In this document: positions 44,802 to 54,534 of the stretch, in pieces
How the letters are laid out: each line of letters starts with the position of its first letter
Position numbering within the stretch: position 1 is the first letter of the stretch
Source of the DNA: Geojedonia litorea
Lineage (GTDB): Bacteria > Bacteroidota > Bacteroidia > Flavobacteriales > Flavobacteriaceae
Length of the DNA stretch: 64,000 nt
Reading direction: 5' to 3'
NCBI RefSeq assembly: GCF_042654525.1
Contig: NZ_JBHSGP010000014.1
Coordinates: 1,178,001-1,242,000 of the forward strand
Notes under the pieces: model-generated
Told to the model about the DNA's origin: nothing
The model's database searches: none
The model's input: the letters and a program-made list of their open reading frames with translations, nothing else
Position numbers and translations under genes: made by a program

Positions 44802-45140
44802 ATGAATAGTAAAAGAGACAACCTTAAACGAGTTATAGTCGATTTTAAAAAATTGACCCCAGAAATTTTAGCGTTACTGGTCGAAAAATACCCAGACGGT
44901 TATGATGACGATAACATTATTACCTTTAGAAATGCTAATAACGAAATTGTAGAAGCAGTTGAAGTGACTACTGAAGACACCAAATACTTGGTTAAAGTGA
45001 GCACAAAGCTGCAAGTCACAATGGAAAATTATGATGAAGACGATTATGAAGATTTTGATGATGATGATCCAGAAGCTGTTCAGGATCCAGAGTTAACGCC
45101 TGAAGATGATTTAGGTGAAGACGATGATGATGATATGTAA
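44802..45140 (+). CDS. Small acidic protein of unknown function
   Basis: 112 residues. Residues 1-70 form a compact mixed domain (LKRVIVDFKKLTPEILALLV...YLVKVSTKLQVTM). The last 40 residues are almost all Asp/Glu, ending DDDDDM. Starts 2 nt after the preceding stop, so it is part of the polyamine operon. An acidic tail could bind polyamines or basic partners, but that is speculation. Confidence 0.75.
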   Translation: MNSKRDNLKRVIVDFKKLTPEILALLVEKYPDGYDDDNIITFRNANNEIVEAVEVTTEDTKYLVKVSTKLQVTMENYDEDDYEDFDDDDPEAVQDPELTPEDDLGEDDDDDM

Positions 45141-45226
45141 TATTTTATTGCATTTGTAAAAAAAATCTGGATGTACTTTTACTAGCATATTTGAAAAATA
45201 CCTAACTTTATGTAAATTATTTGCTT

Positions 45227-45640
45227 ATGGCAGCGCAATTCCATCTAGCCTTGCCTTGTTTGAGTATAAGTAAGACAAGGGCCTTTTATAGTGATTTACT
45301 CGGAGCTCAAATTGGACGCTCTTCAGTAAAATGGATTGATGTAAATTTCTATAACCATCAAATTACATTTACTGAAAGTGGGCCATTTAATTTCGACTCC
45401 AAAAGTTATTCGTTTAATGGACACATTTTACCTTCGTTCCATTTTGGTATTATCTTAAACCGTCAAGAATGGACAAAGGTGTTTAAACTCTTAAATTCAA
45501 AAAAGATCAATAGTGTTGCCGAAGTCAAATTTTTGAACGGTAAAACCGGTGAGCACGACTCTTTTTTTGTAATAGATCCTAATGGTTACACTGTAGAATT
45601 TAAATGTTTTACAAAATCTGATGAAGTTTTTGAGCCTTAA
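45227..45640 (+). CDS. VOC/glyoxalase-family protein
   Basis: 137 residues from the ATG at 45227; an upstream in-frame TTG (45221) is not needed. Pattern LPCLSISKTRAFYSDLLGAQ at the start and FVIDPNGYTVEFKCF at the end mark a single VOC module. Metal ligands may include His6 and the C-terminal Glu. Substrate unknown. Confidence 0.85.
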   Translation: MAAQFHLALPCLSISKTRAFYSDLLGAQIGRSSVKWIDVNFYNHQITFTESGPFNFDSKSYSFNGHILPSFHFGIILNRQEWTKVFKLLNSKKINSVAEVKFLNGKTGEHDSFFVIDPNGYTVEFKCFTKSDEVFEP

Positions 45641-45770
45641 AAGCCTATAGACCTTACTACCTCTTTTTTATACCACGCGTTAGTTTCATAAATTGAAATT
45701 ACTAAAAGCTCAACGGACTTGTAGTGGCAAACTTCCGTAATCAAGGAATACTTAATTTTATTTTATAAAA

Positions 45771-46127
45771 ATGATACAAAAATCAATATTGATACTTATA
45801 GTTTTAAGTTTATCACTTACTTCGTTTGCATTTTCAAATGCTAATGAAGCAAATCAAGACACCACCACAATTATCGGTGAATATGAAGGCCATGAGGATT
45901 ATGGCTATAATTTTATTACAACCCGTGCCGATGATGATTCAGAATATACCATTACATTTCAAAAAGTAAATGATGATGTACTTGCGCAATTCAATTTAAA
46001 ATCTGATGAATTAATAGGCACGAAATTCAGAATCACCTATAAGGTTAAATTGGTGGTGACAAAAGACGAGAATGGCTTTGATGATGAATATGAAATTTAC
46101 ACCATCACGGCACTGGAAAAACTGTAA
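45771..46127 (+). CDS. Small exported protein of unknown function
   Basis: 118 residues with a signal peptide (MIQKSILILIVLSLSLTSFA). The mature part is acidic and looks beta-rich (EYTITFQKVNDDVLAQF, FRITYKVKLVV), like a small OB- or lipocalin-type sheet. No family recognised. A terminator follows at 46135. Confidence 0.7.
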   Translation: MIQKSILILIVLSLSLTSFAFSNANEANQDTTTIIGEYEGHEDYGYNFITTRADDDSEYTITFQKVNDDVLAQFNLKSDELIGTKFRITYKVKLVVTKDENGFDDEYEIYTITALEKL

Positions 46128-46130
46128 ACA

Positions 46131-47507
46131 TTATAAGGCTACTCTACTCGAGTGGCCTTTTTTAATGACAACTTCCCATATAAAAACGCTAAAAACAATA
46201 AGGTACTCCAAACCAATGATCCACAGGTTTTCTTTGTTTTCGTCATTGGCATAAGCTAGGTAGCTCAAAATAATCGCACAGCTCCATACCAATGGGAATT
46301 TATATCTTGTGAACACTGAAAGGAGTAAAAGCGTTGCAATATACCATGGATGTACTGTTGTTGCTGTAAAATAATAGAATGATAAAACAAATAACATCCC
46401 AGTGATTAATTGAATACTTGTTTTATTCTTTCTCAAAAATGATATTAAAAAAACAAACGTAACAACAAGGATGATAATGTATTTGCCTATAATGGCAATT
46501 TCGTTATAACCTCTAAACGAATATCCAATTTCTCTTGCGATGTAATATAAACTGGCATTAAATTCAAACCTTTGAAACCATAAAGCAACAGTGTTGGTAT
46601 AATTCAGAATAAATTGTGATGAATAAAATGGAAGAAAAAGGAGCAAGGTTACCAGTCCAACTATGGTATAAAAACCCAATAGATTTTTCAATCGTTTAAA
46701 TAACGAAAACGATTGGTTTTTTAAAAAATATTGAAAAAATAAGGGCAGAAAAATAAGCGGAATCAACTTCACCGAAACAGAACAGGCAAAAACTATTGCT
46801 GCCATTTTCCATTTGCCACAATGTAGCAAGTACAAACTACAAACCAGAAAAAATAGCATTAATCCTTCAAAATGAAGATTGCCCGTAAGTTCAATGATGA
46901 TGAATGGATTTAAAATATACCAGAATATATTGTGAACTGGAATATGAAGTCGCTCAAGTAATTTCTTGCCAAAATAGAGCGTACCAATATCAGCAAGTAT
47001 AATTATAGACCTCATGATTACAACAGAGCCTAAAATGCTTTTACCAGCAAAGAGTCCAGCAATGGCAAAACAGAGCTGATTTAAAGGAGGGTAATTTGTA
47101 TAATGACTACCATTGAGTACACCCATTCCTTTATATAATTCCGAAGCTTGATAGACAGGAAACTCACCATTTAAAATAAATGACTCCGGTGTATATAGAT
47201 AAGGATTAAGCCCTTCCAAAATTATACGTCCGTCCCATATAAATCGATAAAAATCTTGAGAGAGATTGGGAATGGCAAACAGAAAAACGAGTCTAAAACC
47301 AATAGCTAAAAGAAGCAAAAAATTAAAACTATGCTTTTGTAGTTGCATAAGTTTTAAAAACAGAAAAAACAATCCCAAGTAAAGGGTGATTAATTTTATA
47401 TAATCTGTTCTAGAAAGGTCGTAAGCAAATGAAACATAAAACACAACACTTAATAAAGCCAATAAAATTGGAGTTTTATTTAGCTTTAAAAATGTTAGGT
47501 TAAACAT
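46131..47507 (-). CDS. GT-C type membrane mannosyltransferase-like protein
   Basis: 458 residues with about ten or more membrane segments. The first loop DFYRFIWDGRIILEGLNPY (about 76-94) has the DxxR...GxNPY pattern of polyprenol-phosphate-mannose-dependent transferases (GT87/PIG-M-like). Would transfer a sugar from a polyprenyl-phosphate donor outside the inner membrane. Downstream of a DPM-like and a processive GT2, 2 nt gap; same operon. Donor and acceptor not shown. Confidence 0.82.
   Translation of the reverse strand: MFNLTFLKLNKTPILLALLSVVFYVSFAYDLSRTDYIKLITLYLGLFFLFLKLMQLQKHSFNFLLLLAIGFRLVFLFAIPNLSQDFYRFIWDGRIILEGLNPYLYTPESFILNGEFPVYQASELYKGMGVLNGSHYTNYPPLNQLCFAIAGLFAGKSILGSVVIMRSIIILADIGTLYFGKKLLERLHIPVHNIFWYILNPFIIIELTGNLHFEGLMLFFLVCSLYLLHCGKWKMAAIVFACSVSVKLIPLIFLPLFFQYFLKNQSFSLFKRLKNLLGFYTIVGLVTLLLFLPFYSSQFILNYTNTVALWFQRFEFNASLYYIAREIGYSFRGYNEIAIIGKYIIILVVTFVFLISFLRKNKTSIQLITGMLFVLSFYYFTATTVHPWYIATLLLLSVFTRYKFPLVWSCAIILSYLAYANDENKENLWIIGLEYLIVFSVFIWEVVIKKGHSSRVAL
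46135..46164 (+). terminator. Terminator of the small exported protein gene, inside a convergent gene
   Basis: Stem 46135-46144 with 46150-46159 (10 bp, one G-T type mismatch), 5-nt loop, then a run of T. It lies within the last codons of the convergent glycosyltransferase gene, which ends at 46131. Confidence 0.7.
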
Positions 47508-47509
47508 GT

Positions 47510-49003
47510 TTAAACTTTCGAAGCTATGGATTTAAAAAAGACGTAACCAAACCCAATAAAGAGCATTAGATGGAAAGGGAACAATCCAAAATCACCACCT
47601 TGATCACCTACAACAAATGCACTATACAGTCCAAATGCGAAATACAACATAAGAAGGCCCTCTAGAATCACATTTGGAGATAGATTTTTACGCAAGTATT
47701 TATTGCCCTTCCATGAGTCTTTTAAAGAACTAATATTGAATTTTGGAGTTCTAACAAATTCGCTGCGCTTACCTAAATGGCCTTCAATTACGGCAATTGA
47801 GTTGTGTAAGGAGAATCCCATGGCAATGGAGAAAAATGTAAAGAACATTCCTATGTAACTAAAGAATTTTTTATAGCCACTACCATAAATCTGTTTGTAC
47901 ATAAACCAGTAGCAAATAAAAAATATGATCGTACTCACCACAAAAAAGCTCATAAAGTAAAAGTAAAACCTTAAATGTGCGTATTCGTTTTTAATATAAA
48001 GCATTGGAATGCTTAAAATGGCAACTATAAAAATATTCAAGAACATAGTACTGTTTAGCAAATGCAACAATCCATGGACTTTGGTTTTTGTAGAGATATT
48101 ATCAGATTTTAAAACCCTCCACAGCATTTTTCTAAAGTTTTCGGCACCACCTTTATTCCATCTAAATTGTTGTGAGCGGGCAGCACTAATTACAACTGGA
48201 AGTTCGGCTGGAGTTTCAACATCTTCGAGATATTTGAATTTCCAATTTTTTAGTTGTGCGCGGTAACTTAAATCTAAATCTTCGGTTAAAGTGTCTCCTT
48301 CCCAATTACCGGCATCAATGATGCAGGTTTTTCGCCAAATGCCTGCAGTACCATTAAAATTAATGAAATGGCCTTTACTATTTCTTCCAACCTGTTCTAA
48401 TGTAAAATGAGCGTCGAGGGCAAATGCTTGAATTTTTGTCAATAAGGAATAATTCCGATTGATATGTCCCCAACGTGTTTGTACCACACCAATATTGTCA
48501 TCAGTGAAATAAGGAATAGTACATTTTAACCAATTTTTTTTAGGAAGAAAATCGGCGTCAAATATGGCAATAAACTCACCTTTAGCAATTTTCAACCCTT
48601 CTTTTAGTGCTCCAGCTTTAAACCCGCTACGATCTACTCTTGTAATGTGCTGAATATCTAAACCAGTTTGTTTTAATTTTTCTATGTGTTCAAAAGTAGA
48701 TTTTACAGTTTCGTCAGTTGAGTCATCCAACACTTGAATTTCTAACTTGTCCTTTGGATAATCCATTTTGGCAATATTATCCAACAAACGCTCCATAACG
48801 TACATCTCGTTAAATACAGGAAGTTGTATGGTAACATATGGAACTTTATCGGGATTAGAAAAATCTAGAGGTTCTAAATTATTGGTATCCTTCTTTTTAG
48901 CCGAAAGGTAATTGTAAAGTAAATTAAGTTGAGCCAGTGCATACATGAAAATAAGTAGTAATGCAATGGTATAAATAACAATAATTATCGATTCGAGAAT
49001 CAT
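47510..49003 (-). CDS. Cellulose-synthase-like membrane glycosyltransferase (GT2)
   Basis: 497 residues. N-terminal membrane helix, then a GT2 domain with VLDDSTDET, AIFDADFLPK (DxD), TLTEDLDLSYR and QQFRWNKGG (the Q(Q/R)xRW motif of processive enzymes), then about four C-terminal helices. Likely polymerises or extends a glycan at the membrane or acts on a lipid acceptor. Four-base overlap with the upstream GT2 gene. Confidence 0.88.
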   Translation of the reverse strand: MILESIIIVIYTIALLLIFMYALAQLNLLYNYLSAKKKDTNNLEPLDFSNPDKVPYVTIQLPVFNEMYVMERLLDNIAKMDYPKDKLEIQVLDDSTDETVKSTFEHIEKLKQTGLDIQHITRVDRSGFKAGALKEGLKIAKGEFIAIFDADFLPKKNWLKCTIPYFTDDNIGVVQTRWGHINRNYSLLTKIQAFALDAHFTLEQVGRNSKGHFINFNGTAGIWRKTCIIDAGNWEGDTLTEDLDLSYRAQLKNWKFKYLEDVETPAELPVVISAARSQQFRWNKGGAENFRKMLWRVLKSDNISTKTKVHGLLHLLNSTMFLNIFIVAILSIPMLYIKNEYAHLRFYFYFMSFFVVSTIIFFICYWFMYKQIYGSGYKKFFSYIGMFFTFFSIAMGFSLHNSIAVIEGHLGKRSEFVRTPKFNISSLKDSWKGNKYLRKNLSPNVILEGLLMLYFAFGLYSAFVVGDQGGDFGLFPFHLMLFIGFGYVFFKSIASKV

Positions 49004-49698
49004 TTTTTAAAACTATATTTAAAGATCCAACTTAATATCTTAAAGCCTGCAAAGATAGTACCTTTTATGGTTCCTGATACTTTAGATATGCCAATTCTTT
49101 TTTTATATTTTACGGGCACTTCAATATACGTTAATTTTTTCTTTATCGACTTAAGTTGCATCTCTACAGTCCAACCATAAGTTTTATCCTCCATATTTAA
49201 CTCAAGGAGCTTATTATATTTAATGGCTCTAAATGGTCCAAGATCGGTAAACCTTCCTTTAAAAAAAAGTTTCATTAATGTGGTTGCCAGCCAATTACCA
49301 AATATTTGCTGCGGCGTCATTGAATTAGGTTCGCGTAAATGTCTTACACGTGCCCCAAGTACAAAATCTATATCATTTTCAATAATAGGTATAACTAGTT
49401 TAGTGAGTTCTTCAGGGTAATCACTGTAATCACCATCTAAAAATACCACAATGTCTGGTTGTCTATCAAGATTTAAACTAGCAATATAATCCATGCCTTT
49501 TAGACATGCAAATCCATAACCTTTTTGAGGCTCCCAAAGTACAGTAGCTCCAGCATTTTTTGCGTTCTCTTGGGTGTTATCTGTAGAGCCGTTGTTGACT
49601 ACAATAACTTCGTCAACACTTTTTGGAATATCTTTTATTACTTTAATTATGGAATTGGCTTCATTATAAGCAGGAATAATGACCTTAATAATTGGCAT
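49000..49698 (-). CDS. GT2 glycosyltransferase, dolichol-phosphate mannose synthase-like
   Basis: 232 residues. IIPAYNEANSIIKVI at the start, VNNGSTDNTQENA, and VFLDGDYSDYPEEL with the DxD-type acidic pair. C-terminal hydrophobic segment (GTIKGTIFAGFKILSWIF) for membrane contact. Likely makes a polyprenyl-phosphate sugar, which the GT-C enzyme two genes on could use. Confidence 0.85.
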   Translation of the reverse strand: MPIIKVIIPAYNEANSIIKVIKDIPKSVDEVIVVNNGSTDNTQENAKNAGATVLWEPQKGYGFACLKGMDYIASLNLDRQPDIVVFLDGDYSDYPEELTKLVIPIIENDIDFVLGARVRHLREPNSMTPQQIFGNWLATTLMKLFFKGRFTDLGPFRAIKYNKLLELNMEDKTYGWTVEMQLKSIKKKLTYIEVPVKYKKRIGISKVSGTIKGTIFAGFKILSWIFKYSFKK

Positions 49699-49734
49699 GT
49701 TTTTTAGTGTTTTCGATTACAAAAATACGACAAC

Positions 49735-51324
49735 TTATTTTTGGTTTACCAAATCCATAAGATTGACATCATTTCCGAGTAAAATTTCATTGGGATTGAT
49801 ACGGCCTTTCATGCTGTCGTTTTCTAATTTTAAAACACCTCTTGGGCAAACAGCACTACAAATACCGCAGCCAACACAGCTGCTTCTAACAATATTTTCA
49901 CCTTTTTGGGCATAAGCACGAACATCAATACCCATTTCGCAATAGGTGGAACAATTTCCGCATGAGATACATTGTCCGCCGTTAGTTGTTATTCTGAATT
50001 TTGATAACAATCGTTGTTGAAGGCCTAAAATCGCTGCCATTGGACAACCAAATCTGCACCAAACGCGATTTCCAAAAATAGGATAGAAGCCAGTTCCAAT
50101 GACGCCTGAAAAAATAGACCCAATATAAAGTCCATAAACTGAACGTAAACTACTTGATTTAATATAGAATATTTGATCAGTAGTTCCAGTAAAGTGCATA
50201 ATAAGAACCAACGAAATAACAAGAGCATAACCTATTGATGCATATTTGGCATCTTTACCAAATTCCTTTCTTTTAAATAACATGAACAAAAGAAAAATCA
50301 AGCTTAAAAAACCGATAGATAATTTAATAAACAAACTTCTTGTTAACCAATATGAATCTGGATTGTTACCAAGAAAAGAGTAAATCATAGCAATGGTCAT
50401 CACTACTGAAAAAACCAATACAGCATGGATTAACCATCGCTCTAGTTTCCAGCTCGATAATTTTTTAGATGACAGTTGCCTAAACGAATCTCCAGCAGTT
50501 TCAGCCAATCCACCACAGCCGCAAACCCAAGAACAATACCAGCGTTTACCAAATTTATAAGTAAGAATTGGAGTAATAATGAAAATGGTAACAACCCCGA
50601 AAATGAGCAGTATTAATCCAATTGTACCTGCGCTCAAAAAGCTCTTTATTGACCAAGCGTCAAATAAGTAATAGTTTAGTGGCCAAATACTTTTTAAATC
50701 GTAATAAGGCAAGTCACTATTCATTACATACATAAACTCTGGAATCAAAAAGGCAAAGGCCAATTGAAAAAACATCACTGAAACCGTACGAATTTGTTCA
50801 TAGCGATTATGACGATATTTTAAAATGAACTTATAGCCAAACACCAAAATTGCTAGTGTATAAAGAGAGCCATAAACAAACCATTGGCTGGCAGGTCGTC
50901 CACTTAATAATTGACTTAAGGGGTCAAATAATGCGACTAAACCAGTATTTGCAGCGCCATCTTTTCCTAACCCTAAAAAATGAGGGTAGAAGTATAACAC
51001 GATATAAAATAAAGTGAGTACAATTCCGGTAGCCCAACCTATCATCCCTCTTGAGGAGATAGATTTAAACCAAATTCCATCATTTTTTATGCCTTTAGAA
51101 GTGTTGAGGTATAAACTATTTGAAAACACTATGGTTCCAAGTGCTATTAACCCTAAAGCTATGGTCAAAACCCAACCTGAAGTATTAAGTTCTACATTGA
51201 ATAACGCCAAAATCAAAATAAACAAGCCAATAATTCCAATACCTACTGCAATTTTTTGCTTTGATGAAAAACCTTTAACATCTGGTTTTGCCAGAGACAT
51301 ACTGTAATGTAATTTGTTGCTCAT
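49735..51324 (-). CDS. Membrane-bound 4Fe-4S protein, NapH/NosR-like
   Basis: 529 residues with about ten hydrophobic segments. Cys motifs: CSWVCGCGG (about 267), CRFGCPMAA (about 422), then two ferredoxin clusters CISCGNCSTYCEMG (about 447) and CVGCGICSAVCPRG (about 481). Layout resembles quinol-linked electron-transfer proteins of the NapH/NosR/RdxA group. Two nt downstream of an FAD oxidoreductase, suggesting an electron path between NAD(P)H and a periplasmic or membrane acceptor. Confidence 0.87.
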   Translation of the reverse strand: MSNKLHYSMSLAKPDVKGFSSKQKIAVGIGIIGLFILILALFNVELNTSGWVLTIALGLIALGTIVFSNSLYLNTSKGIKNDGIWFKSISSRGMIGWATGIVLTLFYIVLYFYPHFLGLGKDGAANTGLVALFDPLSQLLSGRPASQWFVYGSLYTLAILVFGYKFILKYRHNRYEQIRTVSVMFFQLAFAFLIPEFMYVMNSDLPYYDLKSIWPLNYYLFDAWSIKSFLSAGTIGLILLIFGVVTIFIITPILTYKFGKRWYCSWVCGCGGLAETAGDSFRQLSSKKLSSWKLERWLIHAVLVFSVVMTIAMIYSFLGNNPDSYWLTRSLFIKLSIGFLSLIFLLFMLFKRKEFGKDAKYASIGYALVISLVLIMHFTGTTDQIFYIKSSSLRSVYGLYIGSIFSGVIGTGFYPIFGNRVWCRFGCPMAAILGLQQRLLSKFRITTNGGQCISCGNCSTYCEMGIDVRAYAQKGENIVRSSCVGCGICSAVCPRGVLKLENDSMKGRINPNEILLGNDVNLMDLVNQK

Positions 51325-51326
51325 TA

Positions 51327-52625
51327 TTATGCTGTTTGCAGTTGATTATTAAATGTTGTTAGAATATCTTGTTCAAAATGTTGGTAAAATTCTGGATCAA
51401 AATTGGCCTCCTTTAAATTGGAGATAACATAATCAACAGTTTGCTTTTCAGTCAGCCAACGATCAAAAACTTCATGTCGCATTCTAATACCAAACGTATT
51501 AATTCCGATAAATTGATTTGTAGATGCATTGTATTCTATGGTGATACACTTGGTGTCATCATCATGTTTCCAATGAAAATGTAAGTGGCCGTCTTTGGGT
51601 TTTGCAAACACCCATCCATAGGTTTGATATTCGATATCAAAAAATTTAGCAGAATTAAACCAATGCCCAGGATTGTAGGTCATTTTATTACCACAAATAG
51701 TTTGTGCAATGACTTCACCCATCATTCGACCTGTATACCAAACGGCTTCAACAGGTCGTCTATTTCCAATAGGGTCGCGTTGTTCAGCACAATCACCAAT
51801 GGCATATACGTCTTTAATATTAGTCTCAAGGTATCTATTCACCAGAACACCTTTTTGAGTTTCAATGCCTGAACTTTTAAGGAATTCTATATTTGGTGAA
51901 ACACCGGCAGTTAATCCTACAAAGTCACACGATATTGTTTCACCTGATTCTTCAATTATTACTGCGTTCGCTCTTCCATTTCCATCAGAAACGATTTCTT
52001 TTAAATTAGATGATAATCGTAAATCGATATGGTGATTTATGATATGTCTATTTATCATAGCGCTTTCGCCTTCTGGAAGTACGCCATTCCAAAAGCTAGA
52101 TTCACGAACTAAAAAAGTAACTGGAATATCTCGGCTATTTAGCATTTCGGCAAGTTCAATGCCTATAAGTCCACCGCCAACAATAACCGCACGTTTGCAA
52201 AGGTTTTTATTTGGAGCAAATACTTCAAGAGCATCCAAATCCTGCTTACTATATAATCCTTGAACACCCTTTAAATCCTGTCCTGGCCAACCAAACTTAT
52301 TAGATTTGCTTCCAGTAGCAATGATTAGTTTATCATATGCCAGTGTATCACCATCAGCAAAATGGAGTGTTTTTGATTCGGTTTTAATGGTTTCTACGAA
52401 CCCATTTTTAAGTTCAATTCTGTTTTTTTTCCAAAACCAATCTTCATAGGGTTTTGTGTGCTCAAATTTCATATGCCCCATATACACATACATCAAGGCC
52501 GTACGGGAGAAAAAGTAATCGGTTTCGGCAGAAACTAGAGTGATTCTTTTATCTGACAATTTTCTGATGTGCCTAGCAGCTGTAACGCCCGAAATGCCGT
52601 TTCCAATGATAACAATATGCTCCAC
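51327..52625 (-). CDS. NAD(P)/FAD-dependent oxidoreductase (rubredoxin/nitrite reductase-type)
   Basis: 432 residues. Starts at a GTG (52625); no in-frame ATG lies between it and the upstream stop, and the FAD motif VIIGNGISGVTAARHIRK begins at residue 4, so GTG is the start. Second dinucleotide motif VIVGGGLIGIELAEML (about 148) and C-terminal YAIGDCAEQRDP (about 265). First gene of the minus-strand operon with the Fe-S protein and glycosyltransferases. Confidence 0.9.
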   Translation of the reverse strand: MEHIVIIGNGISGVTAARHIRKLSDKRITLVSAETDYFFSRTALMYVYMGHMKFEHTKPYEDWFWKKNRIELKNGFVETIKTESKTLHFADGDTLAYDKLIIATGSKSNKFGWPGQDLKGVQGLYSKQDLDALEVFAPNKNLCKRAVIVGGGLIGIELAEMLNSRDIPVTFLVRESSFWNGVLPEGESAMINRHIINHHIDLRLSSNLKEIVSDGNGRANAVIIEESGETISCDFVGLTAGVSPNIEFLKSSGIETQKGVLVNRYLETNIKDVYAIGDCAEQRDPIGNRRPVEAVWYTGRMMGEVIAQTICGNKMTYNPGHWFNSAKFFDIEYQTYGWVFAKPKDGHLHFHWKHDDDTKCITIEYNASTNQFIGINTFGIRMRHEVFDRWLTEKQTVDYVISNLKEANFDPEFYQHFEQDILTTFNNQLQTA

Positions 52626-52838
52626 TTTTTTTGGTTTAGTTATTTGTTAAGGTTTTTTGTCGTAACTAAAGATAAGAACTTAATCCCTTTCTTCTTATTT
52701 ATAGTTGTTTTAAATTATTAAGTGTCTGTAAGGAATCTTAATAAATTTAGACGTCATTTTATTTTACTTTTTATGTAAGTAATGTTAATGCTTGGTAGAC
52801 TTAATACTTATAATTTTAAGTTTAGTTCTACAGAATTT

Positions 52839-53555
52839 ATGAAAAACACAGTTCTACTATCGATATTGACAATGTTTTCGACTTCACTTTTTGGACAAGA
52901 TATCGATACTTATTTTGGTAAAGCAAACACTTTTTTTGCCACTTATGTTTCCAATGGGAAAGTGGATTATAAGCGTATCAACTCCAGTCCAGAAAGTTTA
53001 CATGAATTAATGGACATGGCCGAAGGTATTAAGGTTTCAAAGGGAGATGAGGATATTTATAAAGCCTTTTGGATCAACGCTTATAACATTGCTGTAATTA
53101 AAAGAGTTATCAATAATTATCCCACAAAGTCACCTTTGGACATTTCCGGTTTTTTTGAAAAAACCACTTATAAAATTGCTGGAAAATCTATTACGCTCAA
53201 TGATATCGAAAACAAGATACTAAGGGCGCAATTTAATGATGCACGTTTTCATTTTGTTCTGGTTTGTGGAGCCATAGGTTGCCCGCCCTTAATTAATAAG
53301 GCCTATTTGCCACAAAGCTTGGACGATCAGCTCAATACCCAAACACGTCTAGCTTTAAATGGGGATTACTTTATAAAAATCAACCATAAAAAGAAACGTA
53401 TAGAGGGTTCTGAAATATTGAAATGGTATAAAGAAGATTTCATTGGGGAAGATAAAAACGAAATCGACTTTATTAACCAGTATAGGACTGATAAAATTCC
53501 AAGAGACTATAAGTTGGGTTATTTTCCTTACAACTGGAGTTTAAACCAACTATAA
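52839..53555 (+). CDS. DUF547 secreted protein (first copy)
   Basis: 238 residues from the ATG at 52839, which opens a clean signal peptide (KNTVLLSILTMFSTSLFGQ); the frame extends to 52782 without domain sequence. DUF547 landmarks: YKAFWINAYNIAVIKRVINNYP, DIENKILRAQFNDARFHFVL, CGAIGCPPL (conserved Cys pair) and ILKWYKEDF. Function unknown; often found near arsenosugar-type transferases. First gene of the plus-strand arm, divergent from the FAD oxidoreductase. Confidence 0.9.
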   Translation: MKNTVLLSILTMFSTSLFGQDIDTYFGKANTFFATYVSNGKVDYKRINSSPESLHELMDMAEGIKVSKGDEDIYKAFWINAYNIAVIKRVINNYPTKSPLDISGFFEKTTYKIAGKSITLNDIENKILRAQFNDARFHFVLVCGAIGCPPLINKAYLPQSLDDQLNTQTRLALNGDYFIKINHKKKRIEGSEILKWYKEDFIGEDKNEIDFINQYRTDKIPRDYKLGYFPYNWSLNQL

Positions 53556-53577
53556 CATGATTTTTTAATAACAAAAA

Positions 53578-54498
53578 ATGAACATAATGAAGAAAACTTT
53601 AATCATAATACTAGTATTGGCGTTTAATCTTAATGGGTTTTCCCAGGATGATGCTGATGTGAAGAAAAGCAATATACAAGAATATACACCTTCAAAATTG
53701 CTTAAAAAAGGGCAATGGGATATAAAATTCTTTAACAGCCTTTATACGCAAACTGAAAGTACCGATTCGGGTAGTCGATCGGTGAAGATAGCCAGACAAA
53801 ATTTTTTCACAAATACAACCGAAATCTATACTGGCATAAGTGCCAATTCTAGGGTAAACATTGGTTTAATATTTCAGGTTAGGGCCAATACCTTTGGAGG
53901 CAAAGGGGCATTTGAGGTGTTTAATTTTGAAAACAACAACACCGATGCCAGAAGTGGCTTGACCACACTTGCGCCATCCATAAGGTTTCAACCCTTTTCG
54001 AGTGTACCTTATTTTTCGGTCACAACATCGGTTTACTTTCCAATATTTAAGGATACACCAAATGCGCCATATTTAGATAAACGCTCTGTGTTTTGGGAAA
54101 CAAAATTCTTTTATGACAAAACCTTTGGAGGTGATAAATGGCAAATCTTCACCGAAGTTGACCTAGGATTTAATTTTGGGGAAAAGAGTCAAGATGCCAA
54201 CCCAGAGAACGCCAATATTGGAGAGCGCTTTGCAAACAATAGTTTGTTTCTCCCATTTAGTGCTTTTTTGAGTTACTTTCCTTCAGATAAATCTACGGTA
54301 TTTATTAACGGACAACAGACCTTTTTAATTGACTTGGGCAATGATTTTGCTCAAAATTATACGCAATTGGGTTTTGGAGGAAAATACCAACTCTCACAAG
54401 TTTTAAACATTGAGACCTCGATTGGAAAAATTGTTGCTGGAAATAACTTTCAAGGATTGGGACAAACATTTAGTTTGGGTTTAAGGGCAATATTTTAA
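53578..54498 (+). CDS. Outer-membrane barrel-like protein of unknown function
   Basis: 306 residues; ATG at 53578 or three codons on (53587). Signal peptide ending NGFSQ. The mature part alternates short beta strands (WDIKFFNSLYTQTES, NIGLIFQVRAN, FSVTTSVYFPIF) and ends in TFSLGLRAIF, a terminal Phe as in outer-membrane barrels. Follows the DUF547 gene by 22 nt. No specific family recognised. Confidence 0.75.
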   Translation: MNIMKKTLIIILVLAFNLNGFSQDDADVKKSNIQEYTPSKLLKKGQWDIKFFNSLYTQTESTDSGSRSVKIARQNFFTNTTEIYTGISANSRVNIGLIFQVRANTFGGKGAFEVFNFENNNTDARSGLTTLAPSIRFQPFSSVPYFSVTTSVYFPIFKDTPNAPYLDKRSVFWETKFFYDKTFGGDKWQIFTEVDLGFNFGEKSQDANPENANIGERFANNSLFLPFSAFLSYFPSDKSTVFINGQQTFLIDLGNDFAQNYTQLGFGGKYQLSQVLNIETSIGKIVAGNNFQGLGQTFSLGLRAIF

Positions 54499-54534
54499 GT
54501 ATTAGCAGTAAATTAGAAGTTTAATTTTAAGTTT

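Noticed and set aside
52626..52838. Clear divergent promoters between the FAD oxidoreductase and DUF547 genes
   Set aside because: I looked for TTTG/TAnnTTTG pairs on both strands and found no convincing match.
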